Positions 1-10,505 of a DNA stretch of 64,000 nucleotides are shown here, piece after piece. Source of the stretch: Lentimicrobium sp. (GTDB taxonomy: Bacteria; Bacteroidota; Bacteroidia; Bacteroidales; Lentimicrobiaceae). The notes beneath the pieces are model-generated. The model searched no databases, was not told the origin of the DNA, and saw only the letters and a program-made list of their open reading frames with translations. Numbering within the stretch: position 1 is the stretch's first letter; the number at the start of each line of letters is the position of its first letter. The DNA lies in NCBI GenBank assembly GCA_019429275.1, contig JAHYJC010000014.1:31209-95208 (forward strand). Direction: 5' to 3'. The position numbers and the translations under genes were made by a program.

Positions 1-2
1 TC

Positions 3-458
3 CAGCCCACCGACCTCACAGCTGTTGCTCAGATTTCAATTGACACCATGAGGCCATATGCCATTCAGAAAGATGTGGATGTATATTTGAATACAAAAGA
101 ATCTGTTATCATGAATGCAGATTCGAAAGAAATCGAAATTATTTTCAATAACTTGATTTCCAACGCTGTAAAATACAATAAGCGTAATGGCCGCGTTGAT
201 ATTTTTATCAAAAAGGGGGGAAATACCTTAACAATCACTGTAAGTGATTCTGGAATTGGAATAACCGATGAAGAAAAAGCCAGGCTTTTTCAGGATTTCG
301 TCAGGATCAAAAACCAAAAGACAAAGAATATTACTGGTTCGGGTCTTGGATTGTCGATCATGAAAAAAATAGTAGAAATGTATCATGGAGATATAATTGT
401 TGATAGCATTCCCGATCAGGGATCGACTTTCTCAATAGTTTTTCCGATAGAAAATTAA
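3..458 (+). CDS. Sensor histidine kinase, C-terminal HATPase domain (truncated by window edge)
   Basis: Reading frame is open to the left edge; N-box (NLISNAVKYN) and G-boxes (DSGIGI, GSGLGLSIMKKIVEMYHG) of a HisKA/HATPase_c kinase. Confidence 0.9.
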   Translation, partial: QPTDLTAVAQISIDTMRPYAIQKDVDVYLNTKESVIMNADSKEIEIIFNNLISNAVKYNKRNGRVDIFIKKGGNTLTITVSDSGIGITDEEKARLFQDFVRIKNQKTKNITGSGLGLSIMKKIVEMYHGDIIVDSIPDQGSTFSIVFPIEN

Positions 459-470
459 ATCCTGCAACTT

Positions 471-1094
471 ATGAACAGAAAACTTCCGGATAAAACAGTA
501 GAAAGATTAAGCCAGTATCGCAGAGCTTTGCTCAATTATAAATCAAGTGGAAAACACCATATTTTCTCACATGAAATTGCAAATCTACTTCACATTACAG
601 CAGTGCAGGTACGAAGGGATATAATGCTAATCGGATACACAGGAACCCTCAGGCAGGGTTATGATGTTCAGGATCTCATAGATATCATCGGAAAAATCAT
701 TGATACAAAAGAAGGCCAGAAAGTTGCTGTGGTTGGTATTGGAAACCTTGGTCGTGCCATAATGGGATACTTTAGTGGAAAGCGGACCAGGCTTACCATT
801 ACTGCTGCTTTTGATTCTAATCCGGAAAAAGTTAATCGAATTTATGCCGGAATACCTTGCTATCACATTGAAAAATTGACTGAAATTATCAGGAACGAAG
901 GAATTTCAATAGCTGTCATTTCAGTACCAGGTGAATTTGCCGAAAAAGTTGCACAAGATTTGGTTATGGCTGGAATCAAGGGTGTATTAAACTTTTCTCC
1001 AAAACCATTGAATATGCCGTCGCATGTATATCTGCAGGAATTTGATATGTTGACCATACTCGAAAAAGTAGCCTATTTTGTAAAAAAATCATGA
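471..1094 (+). CDS. rex: Redox-sensing transcriptional repressor Rex
   Basis: Winged-helix N-terminus (TAVQVRRDI) followed by Rossmann GIGNLGRA, typical Rex architecture and length. Confidence 0.93.
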   Translation: MNRKLPDKTVERLSQYRRALLNYKSSGKHHIFSHEIANLLHITAVQVRRDIMLIGYTGTLRQGYDVQDLIDIIGKIIDTKEGQKVAVVGIGNLGRAIMGYFSGKRTRLTITAAFDSNPEKVNRIYAGIPCYHIEKLTEIIRNEGISIAVISVPGEFAEKVAQDLVMAGIKGVLNFSPKPLNMPSHVYLQEFDMLTILEKVAYFVKKS

Positions 1095-1118
1095 TCTATG
1101 CCCTATTGATATAACATC

Positions 1119-2060
1119 ATGAAGATTTTTTACGATATCGATCATCTTAAAGGAATAAAGAATCCCGTTGTAACCACCGGATCTTTTGACGGTGTGCATA
1201 TTGGGCATAAAACCATACTCAACAGATTAAATCAAATTGCATCCAAAATCGATGGTGAATCTGTACTTATTACCTTTCATCCGCATCCACGAAAAATACT
1301 TTTCCCTGAATCGGCCGGAAAAACTTTATTACTTATCAATTCACAGAAAGAGAAAATAGAACTTCTGCGAAAAACCGGGTTAAGTAATCTTATCATTCTC
1401 AATTTCACCAAAGAATTTTCCGAAATTTCGTCAATTGATTTTATACGTAATATCCTGGTTGGGAAATTGAAAGCTAAAAAAGTGGTTATCGGATTCAACC
1501 ATCATTTTGGCCACAACCGCGAAGGAAATTTCGAATATCTGCATGAACTTGGACAATATTACAACTTCGGAGTTGAAGAAATACCTGAGCAGGACATCCA
1601 TAATGAAACCGTCAGTTCAACGCTTATCCGCAAGGCTCTGCTGGAAGGCAAAATTCAGCGGGCCAATGCTTATCTCGACCATCATTACATCATCATAAGT
1701 AAACTATATGATGGTAGTAAAACTTGTAAAAAAATTAATTTTCCAACTCTCAGAATCAAAATTGAGGAAGAAAATAAGCTGGTCCCATGCGATGGTGTGT
1801 ACGCAGTAAATGTGCTGGTTGACGGAGAATATTATAAAGGAATACTGAACATCAAAAACTCTCTTCCGCTTGAGATGAGAAAAATCGATGATATCACCAT
1901 TGATATTCATCTTTTTGAATGCTACAGCAAACTTGTTGGACAATCGGCTATTGTATTTTTTGCCAAAAGAATAAGAGATGAACTTAGTTTTTCGGGTAAT
2001 AACGAAATGGAGAAACAACTAAAAGCAGACTTTGCCGAGGTTAATGAACTAATCTATTAA
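1119..2060 (+). CDS. ribF: Bifunctional riboflavin kinase/FAD synthetase
   Basis: GSFDGVHIGH, HPHPRKIL, SSTLIRKAL motifs; C-terminal flavokinase region. Confidence 0.93.
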   Translation: MKIFYDIDHLKGIKNPVVTTGSFDGVHIGHKTILNRLNQIASKIDGESVLITFHPHPRKILFPESAGKTLLLINSQKEKIELLRKTGLSNLIILNFTKEFSEISSIDFIRNILVGKLKAKKVVIGFNHHFGHNREGNFEYLHELGQYYNFGVEEIPEQDIHNETVSSTLIRKALLEGKIQRANAYLDHHYIIISKLYDGSKTCKKINFPTLRIKIEEENKLVPCDGVYAVNVLVDGEYYKGILNIKNSLPLEMRKIDDITIDIHLFECYSKLVGQSAIVFFAKRIRDELSFSGNNEMEKQLKADFAEVNELIY

Positions 2061-2072
2061 AATTTTGCAACC

Positions 2073-2849
2073 ATGGCAGAAGGTAAAATACAACTTACAT
2101 TTCTGGGGACCGGTACTTCAATCGGGGTGCCGGTAATTGCCTGTAACTGCGAGGTTTGCAAATCAAATGATCCACGGGATAAGAGATTCAGAACATCGGC
2201 AATGGTTAGTATCGACCAGCAGAATATTGTAATTGATTGTGGTCCGGATTTTCGTCTTCAAATGCTAAAACAAAAGGTTGAAGACATTGATGCTGTTGTT
2301 TTTACGCATGAACACCGCGACCACATAGCAGGCCTGGATGATGTCAGGGCATTCAACTATATCCTCAATAAAAACATCCCTATTTATGGGACACAGATTG
2401 TAATGGAAGCCATAAAAACAGAATTCCCTTACATATTCACCGAAACCAGGTTCTTTGGAGCTCCGCAGGTCACCACACACGAAATAGAAAACAAAGAATT
2501 CAATATTGGCCAAACAAAGATTTTGCCAATTTCTGTGATGCACAACAAGCTGCCTGTTTTTGGATTCAGGATTGGAGCTTTATCCTACATTACCGATGCA
2601 AGTTATTTGCCTGAAGAAGAAAAACACAAGGTTTACAATTCTAAGGTTTTGGTTTTAAATGCCCTCAGAAATTCTAAACACATCTCTCATTTTTCGCTTG
2701 CTGAGGCATTGAATTTGATCCAAGAACTAAAGCCTGAAAGAGCGTTTCTGACACACATAAGCCATTTCCTGGGATTGCATAAAGAGGTAGAGAAAAAATT
2801 GCCCGATAATGTAAGACTGGCGTATGATAACCTGATTGTTGAGATATGA
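2073..2849 (+). CDS. MBL-fold metallo-hydrolase (PhnP-like)
   Basis: GTGTSIGVPVIACNC and THEHRDHIAGLDDVR metallo-beta-lactamase motif. Confidence 0.88.
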   Translation: MAEGKIQLTFLGTGTSIGVPVIACNCEVCKSNDPRDKRFRTSAMVSIDQQNIVIDCGPDFRLQMLKQKVEDIDAVVFTHEHRDHIAGLDDVRAFNYILNKNIPIYGTQIVMEAIKTEFPYIFTETRFFGAPQVTTHEIENKEFNIGQTKILPISVMHNKLPVFGFRIGALSYITDASYLPEEEKHKVYNSKVLVLNALRNSKHISHFSLAEALNLIQELKPERAFLTHISHFLGLHKEVEKKLPDNVRLAYDNLIVEI

Positions 2850-2907
2850 TTATAAGTTACGGCCCTTAATTGATCGGGTTAAACTGGAAATATCTGATTT
2901 TAATGAT

Positions 2908-2915
2908 TAACTTTG
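2908..2915 (+). promoter_or_regulatory. Bacteroidetes -7 box TAACTTTG upstream of hydG
   Basis: Matches TAnnTTTG about 45 nt before the hydG ATG. Confidence 0.5.
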
Positions 2916-2958
2916 CAATATAACTTTTTTTTTCTAAAACTTTGATTATCAGTATATA

Positions 2959-4395
2959 ATGATTTTTACTCCTGAAAAATGCCGGGTTCCTGACCAAAGA
3001 ATGAAACCATTTATTGATCCGGATGAAATATGGGATATCATCAACACCACCAAATCCGATCATGAATCGGTTCTGGCTGTCATTGCCAAATCTCTGAGTA
3101 AACAAAGGCTTACCCTAAAGGAAACCGCAATACTTATTAATTCAACCGACCCTGAACTTATTGAAGAAATAAAAGAGGGTGCCAGAGAACTGAAAAAGCG
3201 GGTTTACGGAAACCGCATTGTGCTATTTGCCCCGCTTTATGTTGGTAACAAATGCACTAACAATTGTAAATATTGTGGTTTCAGGGCTTCAAATAAAGAG
3301 GCTGTCAGAAAAACCCTGAGTGATGAAGAGCTTATTCATGAAGTAGAAGCACTTGAAGACAATGGCCAGAAAAGATTGATTCTTGTCTATGGCGAGCATC
3401 CTGAATATTCTGCCGATTATATTGCTCACACAGTCAGAACAGTTTACAGTGTAAAAAAAGGACCCGGAGAAATCAGAAGGGTCAACATTAATGCAGCTCC
3501 GCTTGAAATAGAAGGATTTCGTAAAGTAAAGGAATCGGGCATTGGCACTTACCAGATATTTCAGGAGACCTATCATCCTGAAGCTTATAAAAATTATCAC
3601 CTTGGCGGACAGAAACGTAATTTTGAGTACCGGCTCACCGCCCTTGACAGGGCTCAGGAAGCAGGGATAGATGACGTAGGCGTTGGAGTCCTGTTTGGAC
3701 TTTATGACTGGAGATACGAAGTGCTGGGCCTTATCAGACATACGAATCATCTCGAAGCCTGTTACCATGTCGGGCCACATACAATTTCGTTTCCCAGGAT
3801 ACAAAATGCATCAAAACTTGATCTGGGATCTGACTACACCGTGTCAGATGAAGAATTTGCAAGGCTTGTTGCCATTCTCAGGCTTGCAGTTCCTTACACC
3901 GGCATGATTCTTACAGCCCGAGAAAATCCGGCTTTGCGACATGAAGTTATCCAATTCGGGGTTTCGCAAATCGACGGCGGCACTAAACTCGAGCTTGGAT
4001 CATATGCCGATTCTGTAAACGAGGAGCAAGACCTTAACAAAGAGCAATTTCAGATAAACGACAATCGTTCATTGAATGAAATAATAGAGGAATTGCTTGA
4101 AAATGAATACCTGCCTTCGTTTTGCACTGCTTGCTACCGCCTTGGCAGAACCGGAGAACATTTTATGGAATTCTCAGTTCCCGGTTTTATCAAAAGATTT
4201 TGTTCTCCCAACGCCATGCTTACCCTGGCTGAATATCTGGAAGATTATGCTCCCCAAAAAACTAAAAAGAAAGGATGGGAAGTAATTGAAAAGAATCTTG
4301 AAGACCTTGAAAAGAAAACCGATCCAAAACATGTAAATGACCTAAGGTTGCGACTTCTGCGCATACAATCAGGCGAAAGAGATCTGTATTTTTAA
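2959..4395 (+). CDS. hydG: [FeFe] hydrogenase H-cluster radical SAM maturase HydG
   Basis: CTNNCKYCGF radical SAM CxxxCxxC; C-terminal SFCTACYRLGRTGEHFMEF...FCSPNAMLTLAEYLEDYA typical of HydG. Confidence 0.93.
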   Translation: MIFTPEKCRVPDQRMKPFIDPDEIWDIINTTKSDHESVLAVIAKSLSKQRLTLKETAILINSTDPELIEEIKEGARELKKRVYGNRIVLFAPLYVGNKCTNNCKYCGFRASNKEAVRKTLSDEELIHEVEALEDNGQKRLILVYGEHPEYSADYIAHTVRTVYSVKKGPGEIRRVNINAAPLEIEGFRKVKESGIGTYQIFQETYHPEAYKNYHLGGQKRNFEYRLTALDRAQEAGIDDVGVGVLFGLYDWRYEVLGLIRHTNHLEACYHVGPHTISFPRIQNASKLDLGSDYTVSDEEFARLVAILRLAVPYTGMILTARENPALRHEVIQFGVSQIDGGTKLELGSYADSVNEEQDLNKEQFQINDNRSLNEIIEELLENEYLPSFCTACYRLGRTGEHFMEFSVPGFIKRFCSPNAMLTLAEYLEDYAPQKTKKKGWEVIEKNLEDLEKKTDPKHVNDLRLRLLRIQSGERDLYF

Positions 4396-4422
4396 TTCAT
4401 TAACTTGCTGTAAATAAGCACT

Positions 4423-4680
4423 ATGAAAGAAACAAGAATTCTTGGGCTATTGATAAGAGATCGTATTAAAGAAGCCGGAAGACTGCAACTTCTGCTTACC
4501 CGTAATGCCAATCTCATCAAAACAAGGCTGGGTTTTCACGAACTTAACCTGAACACCTGCAGCCGCGCCGGAGTGATTATTCTACAACTTACAGGCAGTC
4601 CAAATGATTGGATAACCTTTGAAGAAGAGATTGCTCAGATAGAAGGTGTGGATATTCAGCATATGTCTTTCGTTTATTAG
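4423..4680 (+). CDS. TM1266-type iron-only hydrogenase system regulator (copy 1)
   Basis: 85 aa small ACT-like protein directly after hydG. Confidence 0.75.
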   Translation: MKETRILGLLIRDRIKEAGRLQLLLTRNANLIKTRLGFHELNLNTCSRAGVIILQLTGSPNDWITFEEEIAQIEGVDIQHMSFVY

Positions 4681-4689
4681 AACTGAGTT

Positions 4690-4953
4690 ATGGCAATAGT
4701 TAGAATTATGGGTATAAATGTCAGCAACCGGAGTGAAGTTGCTGACAAGGTACAGAAAGTGCTTACCAATTACGGATGCTCAATAAGAACTCGCCTGGGG
4801 CTTAATGAAGCCGATGAAATTCACTACGGTTCAGGTGGACTGATAATCCTTGAACTGACCGGTGACGAAAAAGAATGGGAACTCATGCACAAAGACCTGG
4901 CCCTGATTGGTGATATTCAGGTTAACTTTATGGATTTTGAGAGAAATTTCTAG
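4690..4953 (+). CDS. TM1266-type iron-only hydrogenase system regulator (copy 2)
   Basis: Paralogue of preceding ORF (RTRLGLNE...GGLIILELTGDEKEWE). Confidence 0.78.
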   Translation: MAIVRIMGINVSNRSEVADKVQKVLTNYGCSIRTRLGLNEADEIHYGSGGLIILELTGDEKEWELMHKDLALIGDIQVNFMDFERNF

Positions 4954-4991
4954 AAATCTGGGCTATAGGTTGCAAAACCGGAATTTAATTC

Positions 4992-6329
4992 TCAATTCCT
5001 ACTTCCCCTTAAAATGGTTACAGCACCTTTATAGGTTTCATTTTTGAAATAGCCAAAGGTATTCAAACGGTAAAAGTAGGTTCCCTCGGGCAGATTGCCG
5101 CCATCCCAGTTGTTTTTATAATTATCGTTGTCATAAACTTTTCGGCCCGACCTGTTGAGTACAATTAGCTCAAGCCTGATGAATTCAAAGTTGATGGGTA
5201 TATAATTGCTTCCACTGCTGCTGCCTCCGTCGTTAAATTTTGCAATGACAAATACATCATTGATATTATCTCCGTTCGGTGTAAATACATTGGGGATGAA
5301 AAGGCGGGCTTCGCTCACCGGAAGTGAATAAAGAATGGTAGTATCGCACCCCTGAAAACTCCTCACAGTCAATGAAACTATATATTCATCAAGGTCAGGA
5401 GTTGAAGCTGTTGAATAAACATGAATCGGATTCCTCTCCCTCGATCTTTCTGAACCATCGCCAAAATCCCAGATCCATTCAACAACATTCTGATCTTCGG
5501 TAAATGAAAACTTAACTACAGGATTTTGAATATAGACCGTATCAGGCTCAAACTCCATATCAACCTTGGCCGACAGGAGCACTGATACGAGAAAGTTGGT
5601 ATCCAATTCGCAACCATTCGCATCTTTTACCAGCAGGTTGTTTGTTACACCACAGGCACCTGTTAAAATACTGTCGAAGGGACTTGTTTCTGCATTCCAG
5701 AGATATTGATAAGGCTTAAGGCCTCCCGAAACAAAAGCTGCGATGTTGGCATTACACTGACCCGGACAAGTGGCATCTATTTCTTCAATTTCAACAAATA
5801 AAGAAGGAAATAAACTAACCTGAGCATTTACGTAGGAAGAGGTAATGGCTGCGCCGAAAGACGACCTGTAGTAACAAAGGGATTCATCCCACTCAAGATT
5901 TCCTGGAATGGGAGAATTGTTTACCTTAAATATCAGGTCTACAAGCTTATCATTAAAAATTGAAACGGGATCAGCAGATTTCCATGCTAGTGTAACCTGG
6001 TTGTTCAGATTGGTGATGACAAATGTGCCTTGTTGAAACACAGGATTTATTTGCCTGAAGCTTAGATAACTTAAAGTTTGTATAGGAATATTCAGCGTCA
6101 GATAAATTGAATCTACATTCTGAAGATTGCTAACCCACACAGGAACAACATATTGAGAACCAGGACATAAAGTAGCACCGTCAATCCGGGTTTCGTTTTC
6201 CTGAGCCTTTAAGGAAACAAAGGCTAAAACAAGAAAAGATATAATTAAAAGTGTTTTTATTCTGAAGGGGAAATTTCTTCTCATCATAATGTTAGGTGTC
6301 CGGTACCCGGACAATGTGGTTATCTTCAA
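4992..6329 (-). CDS. Secreted protein with PKD-like domain and type B T9SS/gliding-motility-associated C-terminal domain
   Basis: Signal peptide; WIWDFGDGS PKD motif; IPNVFTPNGDNINDVF...GRKVYDNDNYKNNWDGGNLPEGTYFYRL C-terminal sorting domain. Confidence 0.85.
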   Translation of the reverse strand: MKITTLSGYRTPNIMMRRNFPFRIKTLLIISFLVLAFVSLKAQENETRIDGATLCPGSQYVVPVWVSNLQNVDSIYLTLNIPIQTLSYLSFRQINPVFQQGTFVITNLNNQVTLAWKSADPVSIFNDKLVDLIFKVNNSPIPGNLEWDESLCYYRSSFGAAITSSYVNAQVSLFPSLFVEIEEIDATCPGQCNANIAAFVSGGLKPYQYLWNAETSPFDSILTGACGVTNNLLVKDANGCELDTNFLVSVLLSAKVDMEFEPDTVYIQNPVVKFSFTEDQNVVEWIWDFGDGSERSRERNPIHVYSTASTPDLDEYIVSLTVRSFQGCDTTILYSLPVSEARLFIPNVFTPNGDNINDVFVIAKFNDGGSSSGSNYIPINFEFIRLELIVLNRSGRKVYDNDNYKNNWDGGNLPEGTYFYRLNTFGYFKNETYKGAVTILRGSRN

Positions 6330-6418
6330 ATAACGGGCTAAGGTACTTAAATATTTATTTCAACAGCCTGATAACGCAAAAAACAGTGTTTTCGTGTGAG
6401 AGCGAATACAAAATCTCT

Positions 6419-6793
6419 TTAAAAATATCCGCCTGAAATCATCAGCAGGGTGCATTTATTATCAACCTTGATTCCTTGATTTTCAGCCAATTCAGCAAGT
6501 TCTTCATTTCTGGTCCCTGGATTGAAAATAAGCCTGACAGGTTTCAGGCTGAAAATGTAATCATAATACATGGGTTGATTCTGAGGTCCAAGATATAATG
6601 TAACGGTATGAATACCCTCGAGATTAGGAAAACCTTTAAGAATTTTAACACCGGATACTAAACCTTCGCGAAGACCAATTGCCGAAACAGGGAAACCATT
6701 CTCAACAAGCTCGTTGATGCAGAGGTGTGAATACCTGGAAGGATTCAGGCTTGCTCCCAACACAAGGGTGTGCTTCTGGCTTTTAGGCGTCAT
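6419..6793 (-). CDS. CoA-binding domain protein (YccU-like)
   Basis: TLVLGASLNPSRYSHLCINELVENGFPVSAIGL and IFNPGTRNEELAELAEN. Confidence 0.8.
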   Translation of the reverse strand: MTPKSQKHTLVLGASLNPSRYSHLCINELVENGFPVSAIGLREGLVSGVKILKGFPNLEGIHTVTLYLGPQNQPMYYDYIFSLKPVRLIFNPGTRNEELAELAENQGIKVDNKCTLLMISGGYF

Positions 6794-6930
6794 GAAAAAC
6801 TAATTATCCGGCAAAGTTAAAAAGCCCTGAAATATCAGTGCCCATTTCTTTGCATATATTTGACAAAGGATGTTTTTTCCTGCTCTTGAATCGGCAATAT
6901 AAAAAATCAAATTCCTTATGATATCAAAAC

Positions 6931-7602
6931 CTATACTTCCGAAAGCAGTGTATCCAGATTTTCAAACTTCTGACGATAATCTTCCATTGATGTTTCAATA
7001 ATTTCGCGTGCCTCCTCTGCCCCATAGGTGTGTGTTATTTCACAATCCCGGGGTTCGCCGGGCAAATCTTTATAGGTAAGAAAGTAATGTTTCAACCTGT
7101 TGATGACCAATTTAGGCAATTGATCAATTTCAGAATATTCACCGTACAAAGCATCATTTTTGAGCACGGCTATAATCTTATCATCTGCCTGATTACCATC
7201 AATCATCCTAAACCCACCAATCGGGATGGCCCTTACAAGAATATCGCCATGCGAAATGCTTTTTTCTGCTAAGATGCAAATATCCAATGGATCTCCATCA
7301 CCAACAATATCATTACGACCGGTTTTATTCGAGGCAAACTCTCCTATTTTTTTTGAACAAAGGGTTTGTGGAATAAAACCATATAAAGCCGGAAGCACAT
7401 TTGAGTATTTCTGAGGACGGTCAATCTTCAGATATCCTGATATCTTATCTACTTCATATTTAACGGTATCGGTTGTCACCATCTCAACAAAGCAGGTAAG
7501 TACCTCGGGTGCGTCAGGTCCAATGTCAACTCCATGCCATGGATGCGATTTGTACCTCAGTCCCATCAATCTTCCAATAGGATCCATTAATCTGTTTGCC
7601 AT
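6931..7602 (-). CDS. ppa: Inorganic pyrophosphatase
   Basis: YEVDKISGYLKIDRPQKYSNVLPALYGFIPQTL; GDGDPLDICIL active-site motif. Confidence 0.9.
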   Translation of the reverse strand: MANRLMDPIGRLMGLRYKSHPWHGVDIGPDAPEVLTCFVEMVTTDTVKYEVDKISGYLKIDRPQKYSNVLPALYGFIPQTLCSKKIGEFASNKTGRNDIVGDGDPLDICILAEKSISHGDILVRAIPIGGFRMIDGNQADDKIIAVLKNDALYGEYSEIDQLPKLVINRLKHYFLTYKDLPGEPRDCEITHTYGAEEAREIIETSMEDYRQKFENLDTLLSEV

Positions 7603-7815
7603 AATTTATTGCGTTTGTTGTTTCATCTATCTTAAAGTGCAAAGGTAACAGGCTTTGCGATTAATTGTTTAACAAAATAATAAAAAGTATACCGCCATTT
7701 TGTCGTAAATATTTTTATATATCTGTCTTTTTGACATATATATGCAAACTTAACCGGTTGGCAAATCTTTTGATTACTAATTAAGTCAAAATAATCCAAA
7801 CAGGAGATAATAGTT

Positions 7816-10413
7816 ATGAATTTGAACAACTTCACCATAAAATCTCAGCAAGCCATTCAATCTGCCCAGGAGATTGCTTCCAAAAACCAGCATCAGGCTG
7901 TCACTCCGGCGCATTTGCTTAAAGGGCTCATCATTTCAGATGATAACGTTTTACCCTTCCTTATGGGTAAATCGGGAGTAAATTTAAGCCTAATCAACAA
8001 AACTCTTGATGCCATGTTTCTGAGCTTTCCCAAAGTATCGGGAGGTGAACAATATCTTGATCAAAATACAGGAAAAGTTTTTCAAAAAGCCACAGAAATA
8101 GCAACTGGAATGGAAGATGAATATGTTTCTGTTGAGCATCTTTTGCTGGGATTGCTGGCTTCCGGCGGTCAGGTATCCGATATGCTTAAGCAGGCAGGAC
8201 TTAACGAGAAAGATCTGAAATCAGCCATCAGGGATTTAAGGAGAGGTGCAAAAGTGAACTCGGCTTCTGCCGAGGATTCCTTTAATTCTCTTAACCGATA
8301 TGCCCGCAATTTAAATGATCTTGCAAGAACAGGGAAACTTGATCCGGTGATAGGCAGGGATGAAGAAATAAGGCGTGTTCTGCAAATTCTCACCCGCCGT
8401 ACAAAAAACAATCCAATTCTTATTGGAGAGCCCGGAGTTGGAAAAACAGCCATTGCTGAAGGGCTGGCCTACAGAATCATCAATGGAGATGTGCCCGAGA
8501 ATCTGAAATCGAAACAAATTTTTTCTCTTGACATCGGATCGCTGATTGCCGGCGCAAAATATAAAGGTGAATTTGAAGAGCGCCTGAAAAGTGTCGTTCG
8601 TGAAGTCATAGAATCAGAAGGAGAGGTGGTGCTTTTTATCGACGAAATTCACACCCTGGTTGGTGCAGGGGGTGGCGAAGGAGCCATGGATGCAGCCAAT
8701 ATATTGAAACCTGCTCTTGCCCGTGGCGAATTGCGCGCCATTGGAGCAACCACATTGAAAGAATATCAGAAATATTTCGAAAAAGACAAAGCCTTAGAAC
8801 GCAGGTTTCAGATTGTTACTATTGACGAACCCGACACCCTGAGTGCCATCTCAATCTTACGGGGATTGAAGGAAAGATATGAAACCCACCATCAGGTGCG
8901 AATCAAAGATGAAGCCATTATCAGTGCCGTAGAACTTTCGCAGCGATATATCAGTGAACGGTTCCTTCCCGATAAGGCGATTGACCTGATTGATGAAGCT
9001 GCCGCCAGGCTTAGGCTGCAAATCAACTCTGTTCCCGAAGAGCTCGACGAAGTGGAACGCCACATCAAACAGCTTGAAATTGAAAGAGAGGCCTTCAAAC
9101 GCGAAGGCGATGAAAAACACCTCAAATCCATCAGTGCAGAACTTGCCAATCTCACCGATAAACGAAACACCATAGCTGCCCGATGGAAAGCCGAAAAAAA
9201 GGTAGTTGATGGTATTCATCATAGTAAAAAAGAGATAGAACAGTATCGCTATGAAGCTGAAAGAGCAGAGCGTGAAGGCGATTATGGCCGCGTGGCTGAG
9301 CTTCGCTATGGATTGATCAAAAGTGCAGAACAAAAACTTGAAAGCCTTAAAAAAAAACTGGCCGAAATGCAAGCGGGTTCGGCACTGATAAAGGAAGAAG
9401 TCGGAGCCGAAGAAATAGCCGAAATTGTATCGCGCTGGACAGGAATTCCCGTTAACCGGATGTTGCAGACCGAAAGGGAAAAATTGCTTCACCTCGAAGA
9501 TGAGCTACACAAACGCGTTGTTGGGCAAGATCTGGCCATTGAAGCCATTTCAGATGCGATACGCCGCAGCCGGGCCGGGCTGCAGGACACCCGCCGGCCA
9601 ATCGGATCATTCATCTTTTTGGGAACCACAGGGGTTGGAAAAACCGAACTGGCCAAAACGCTGGCAGAATTCCTGTTCAATGACGAAAATGCTATGGTAC
9701 GCATTGATATGTCAGAATACCAGGAACGTCATTCGGTTTCAAGACTGATCGGAGCTCCTCCGGGGTATGTAGGTTACGATGAAGGCGGACAACTGACCGA
9801 AAAAGTTAGACGCAAACCCTACTCCGTGGTTTTGCTGGATGAGATAGAGAAAGCCCATCCCGATGTGTTTAATATACTGCTTCAGGTGCTTGACGAAGGC
9901 CGGCTTACCGACAATAAAGGCCGTACTGCCGATTTCAGGAATACCATAATCATTATGACCTCCAATCTGGGCTCACACATCATCAGCGAAAGAATGGAGT
10001 CTACCGGCAATAAAAATCATGAAATGGTATTTGAGCAAACCAGGGCTGAAGTTATGAACCTGCTGCGTAAAACCATAAGGCCCGAATTCCTCAACCGCAT
10101 TGATGAGCTGATTATGTTTAAGCCATTAACTGAGGAAGAAATTTCAGATGTTGTCAGGTTGCAACTTAATTTATTGGTAAGTATGCTCAAAAACAGCAAC
10201 ATAAGCCTCACATATACCAATGAGGCAGTCAAACTCATTGCATTCAATGGTTTTGATCCTCAATATGGAGCGCGACCGGTGAAGAGGGTGATCCAACGAC
10301 AGGTGTTGAATGAACTTTCCAAAAAAATATTAAGCGGAGATATCATTAAGGATAGTGCTATCCGCCTGGAAGCATCAGGAAAGGATCTTATTTTTCAAAA
10401 TATTGTTAACTGA
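7816..10413 (+). CDS. clpB: ATP-dependent chaperone ClpB
   Basis: Two AAA+ modules (GEPGVGKTAIAEGLA, GTTGVGKTELAKTLA), Clp N-domain, coiled-coil middle domain. Confidence 0.97.
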   Translation: MNLNNFTIKSQQAIQSAQEIASKNQHQAVTPAHLLKGLIISDDNVLPFLMGKSGVNLSLINKTLDAMFLSFPKVSGGEQYLDQNTGKVFQKATEIATGMEDEYVSVEHLLLGLLASGGQVSDMLKQAGLNEKDLKSAIRDLRRGAKVNSASAEDSFNSLNRYARNLNDLARTGKLDPVIGRDEEIRRVLQILTRRTKNNPILIGEPGVGKTAIAEGLAYRIINGDVPENLKSKQIFSLDIGSLIAGAKYKGEFEERLKSVVREVIESEGEVVLFIDEIHTLVGAGGGEGAMDAANILKPALARGELRAIGATTLKEYQKYFEKDKALERRFQIVTIDEPDTLSAISILRGLKERYETHHQVRIKDEAIISAVELSQRYISERFLPDKAIDLIDEAAARLRLQINSVPEELDEVERHIKQLEIEREAFKREGDEKHLKSISAELANLTDKRNTIAARWKAEKKVVDGIHHSKKEIEQYRYEAERAEREGDYGRVAELRYGLIKSAEQKLESLKKKLAEMQAGSALIKEEVGAEEIAEIVSRWTGIPVNRMLQTEREKLLHLEDELHKRVVGQDLAIEAISDAIRRSRAGLQDTRRPIGSFIFLGTTGVGKTELAKTLAEFLFNDENAMVRIDMSEYQERHSVSRLIGAPPGYVGYDEGGQLTEKVRRKPYSVVLLDEIEKAHPDVFNILLQVLDEGRLTDNKGRTADFRNTIIIMTSNLGSHIISERMESTGNKNHEMVFEQTRAEVMNLLRKTIRPEFLNRIDELIMFKPLTEEEISDVVRLQLNLLVSMLKNSNISLTYTNEAVKLIAFNGFDPQYGARPVKRVIQRQVLNELSKKILSGDIIKDSAIRLEASGKDLIFQNIVN

Positions 10414-10479
10414 CGGGGTTATCTTTAACCAACAACACCTGGAATACAAATATTGAATCGAAAATTCAACCTATCTTCC

Positions 10480-10487
10480 TACTTTTG
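10480..10487 (+). promoter_or_regulatory. -7 box TACTTTTG upstream of transporter
   Basis: TAnnTTTG match 18 nt before the ATG at 10506. Confidence 0.5.
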
Positions 10488-10505
10488 CATTTCATTGTAT
10501 TCTAA

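Noticed and set aside
2850-2958. Rex operator upstream of hydG
   Set aside because: No convincing TTGTGAAN6TTCACAA-like palindrome found.
8169-9748. Long antisense and overlapping ORFs inside clpB
   Set aside because: Shadow ORFs of a strongly conserved coding gene.
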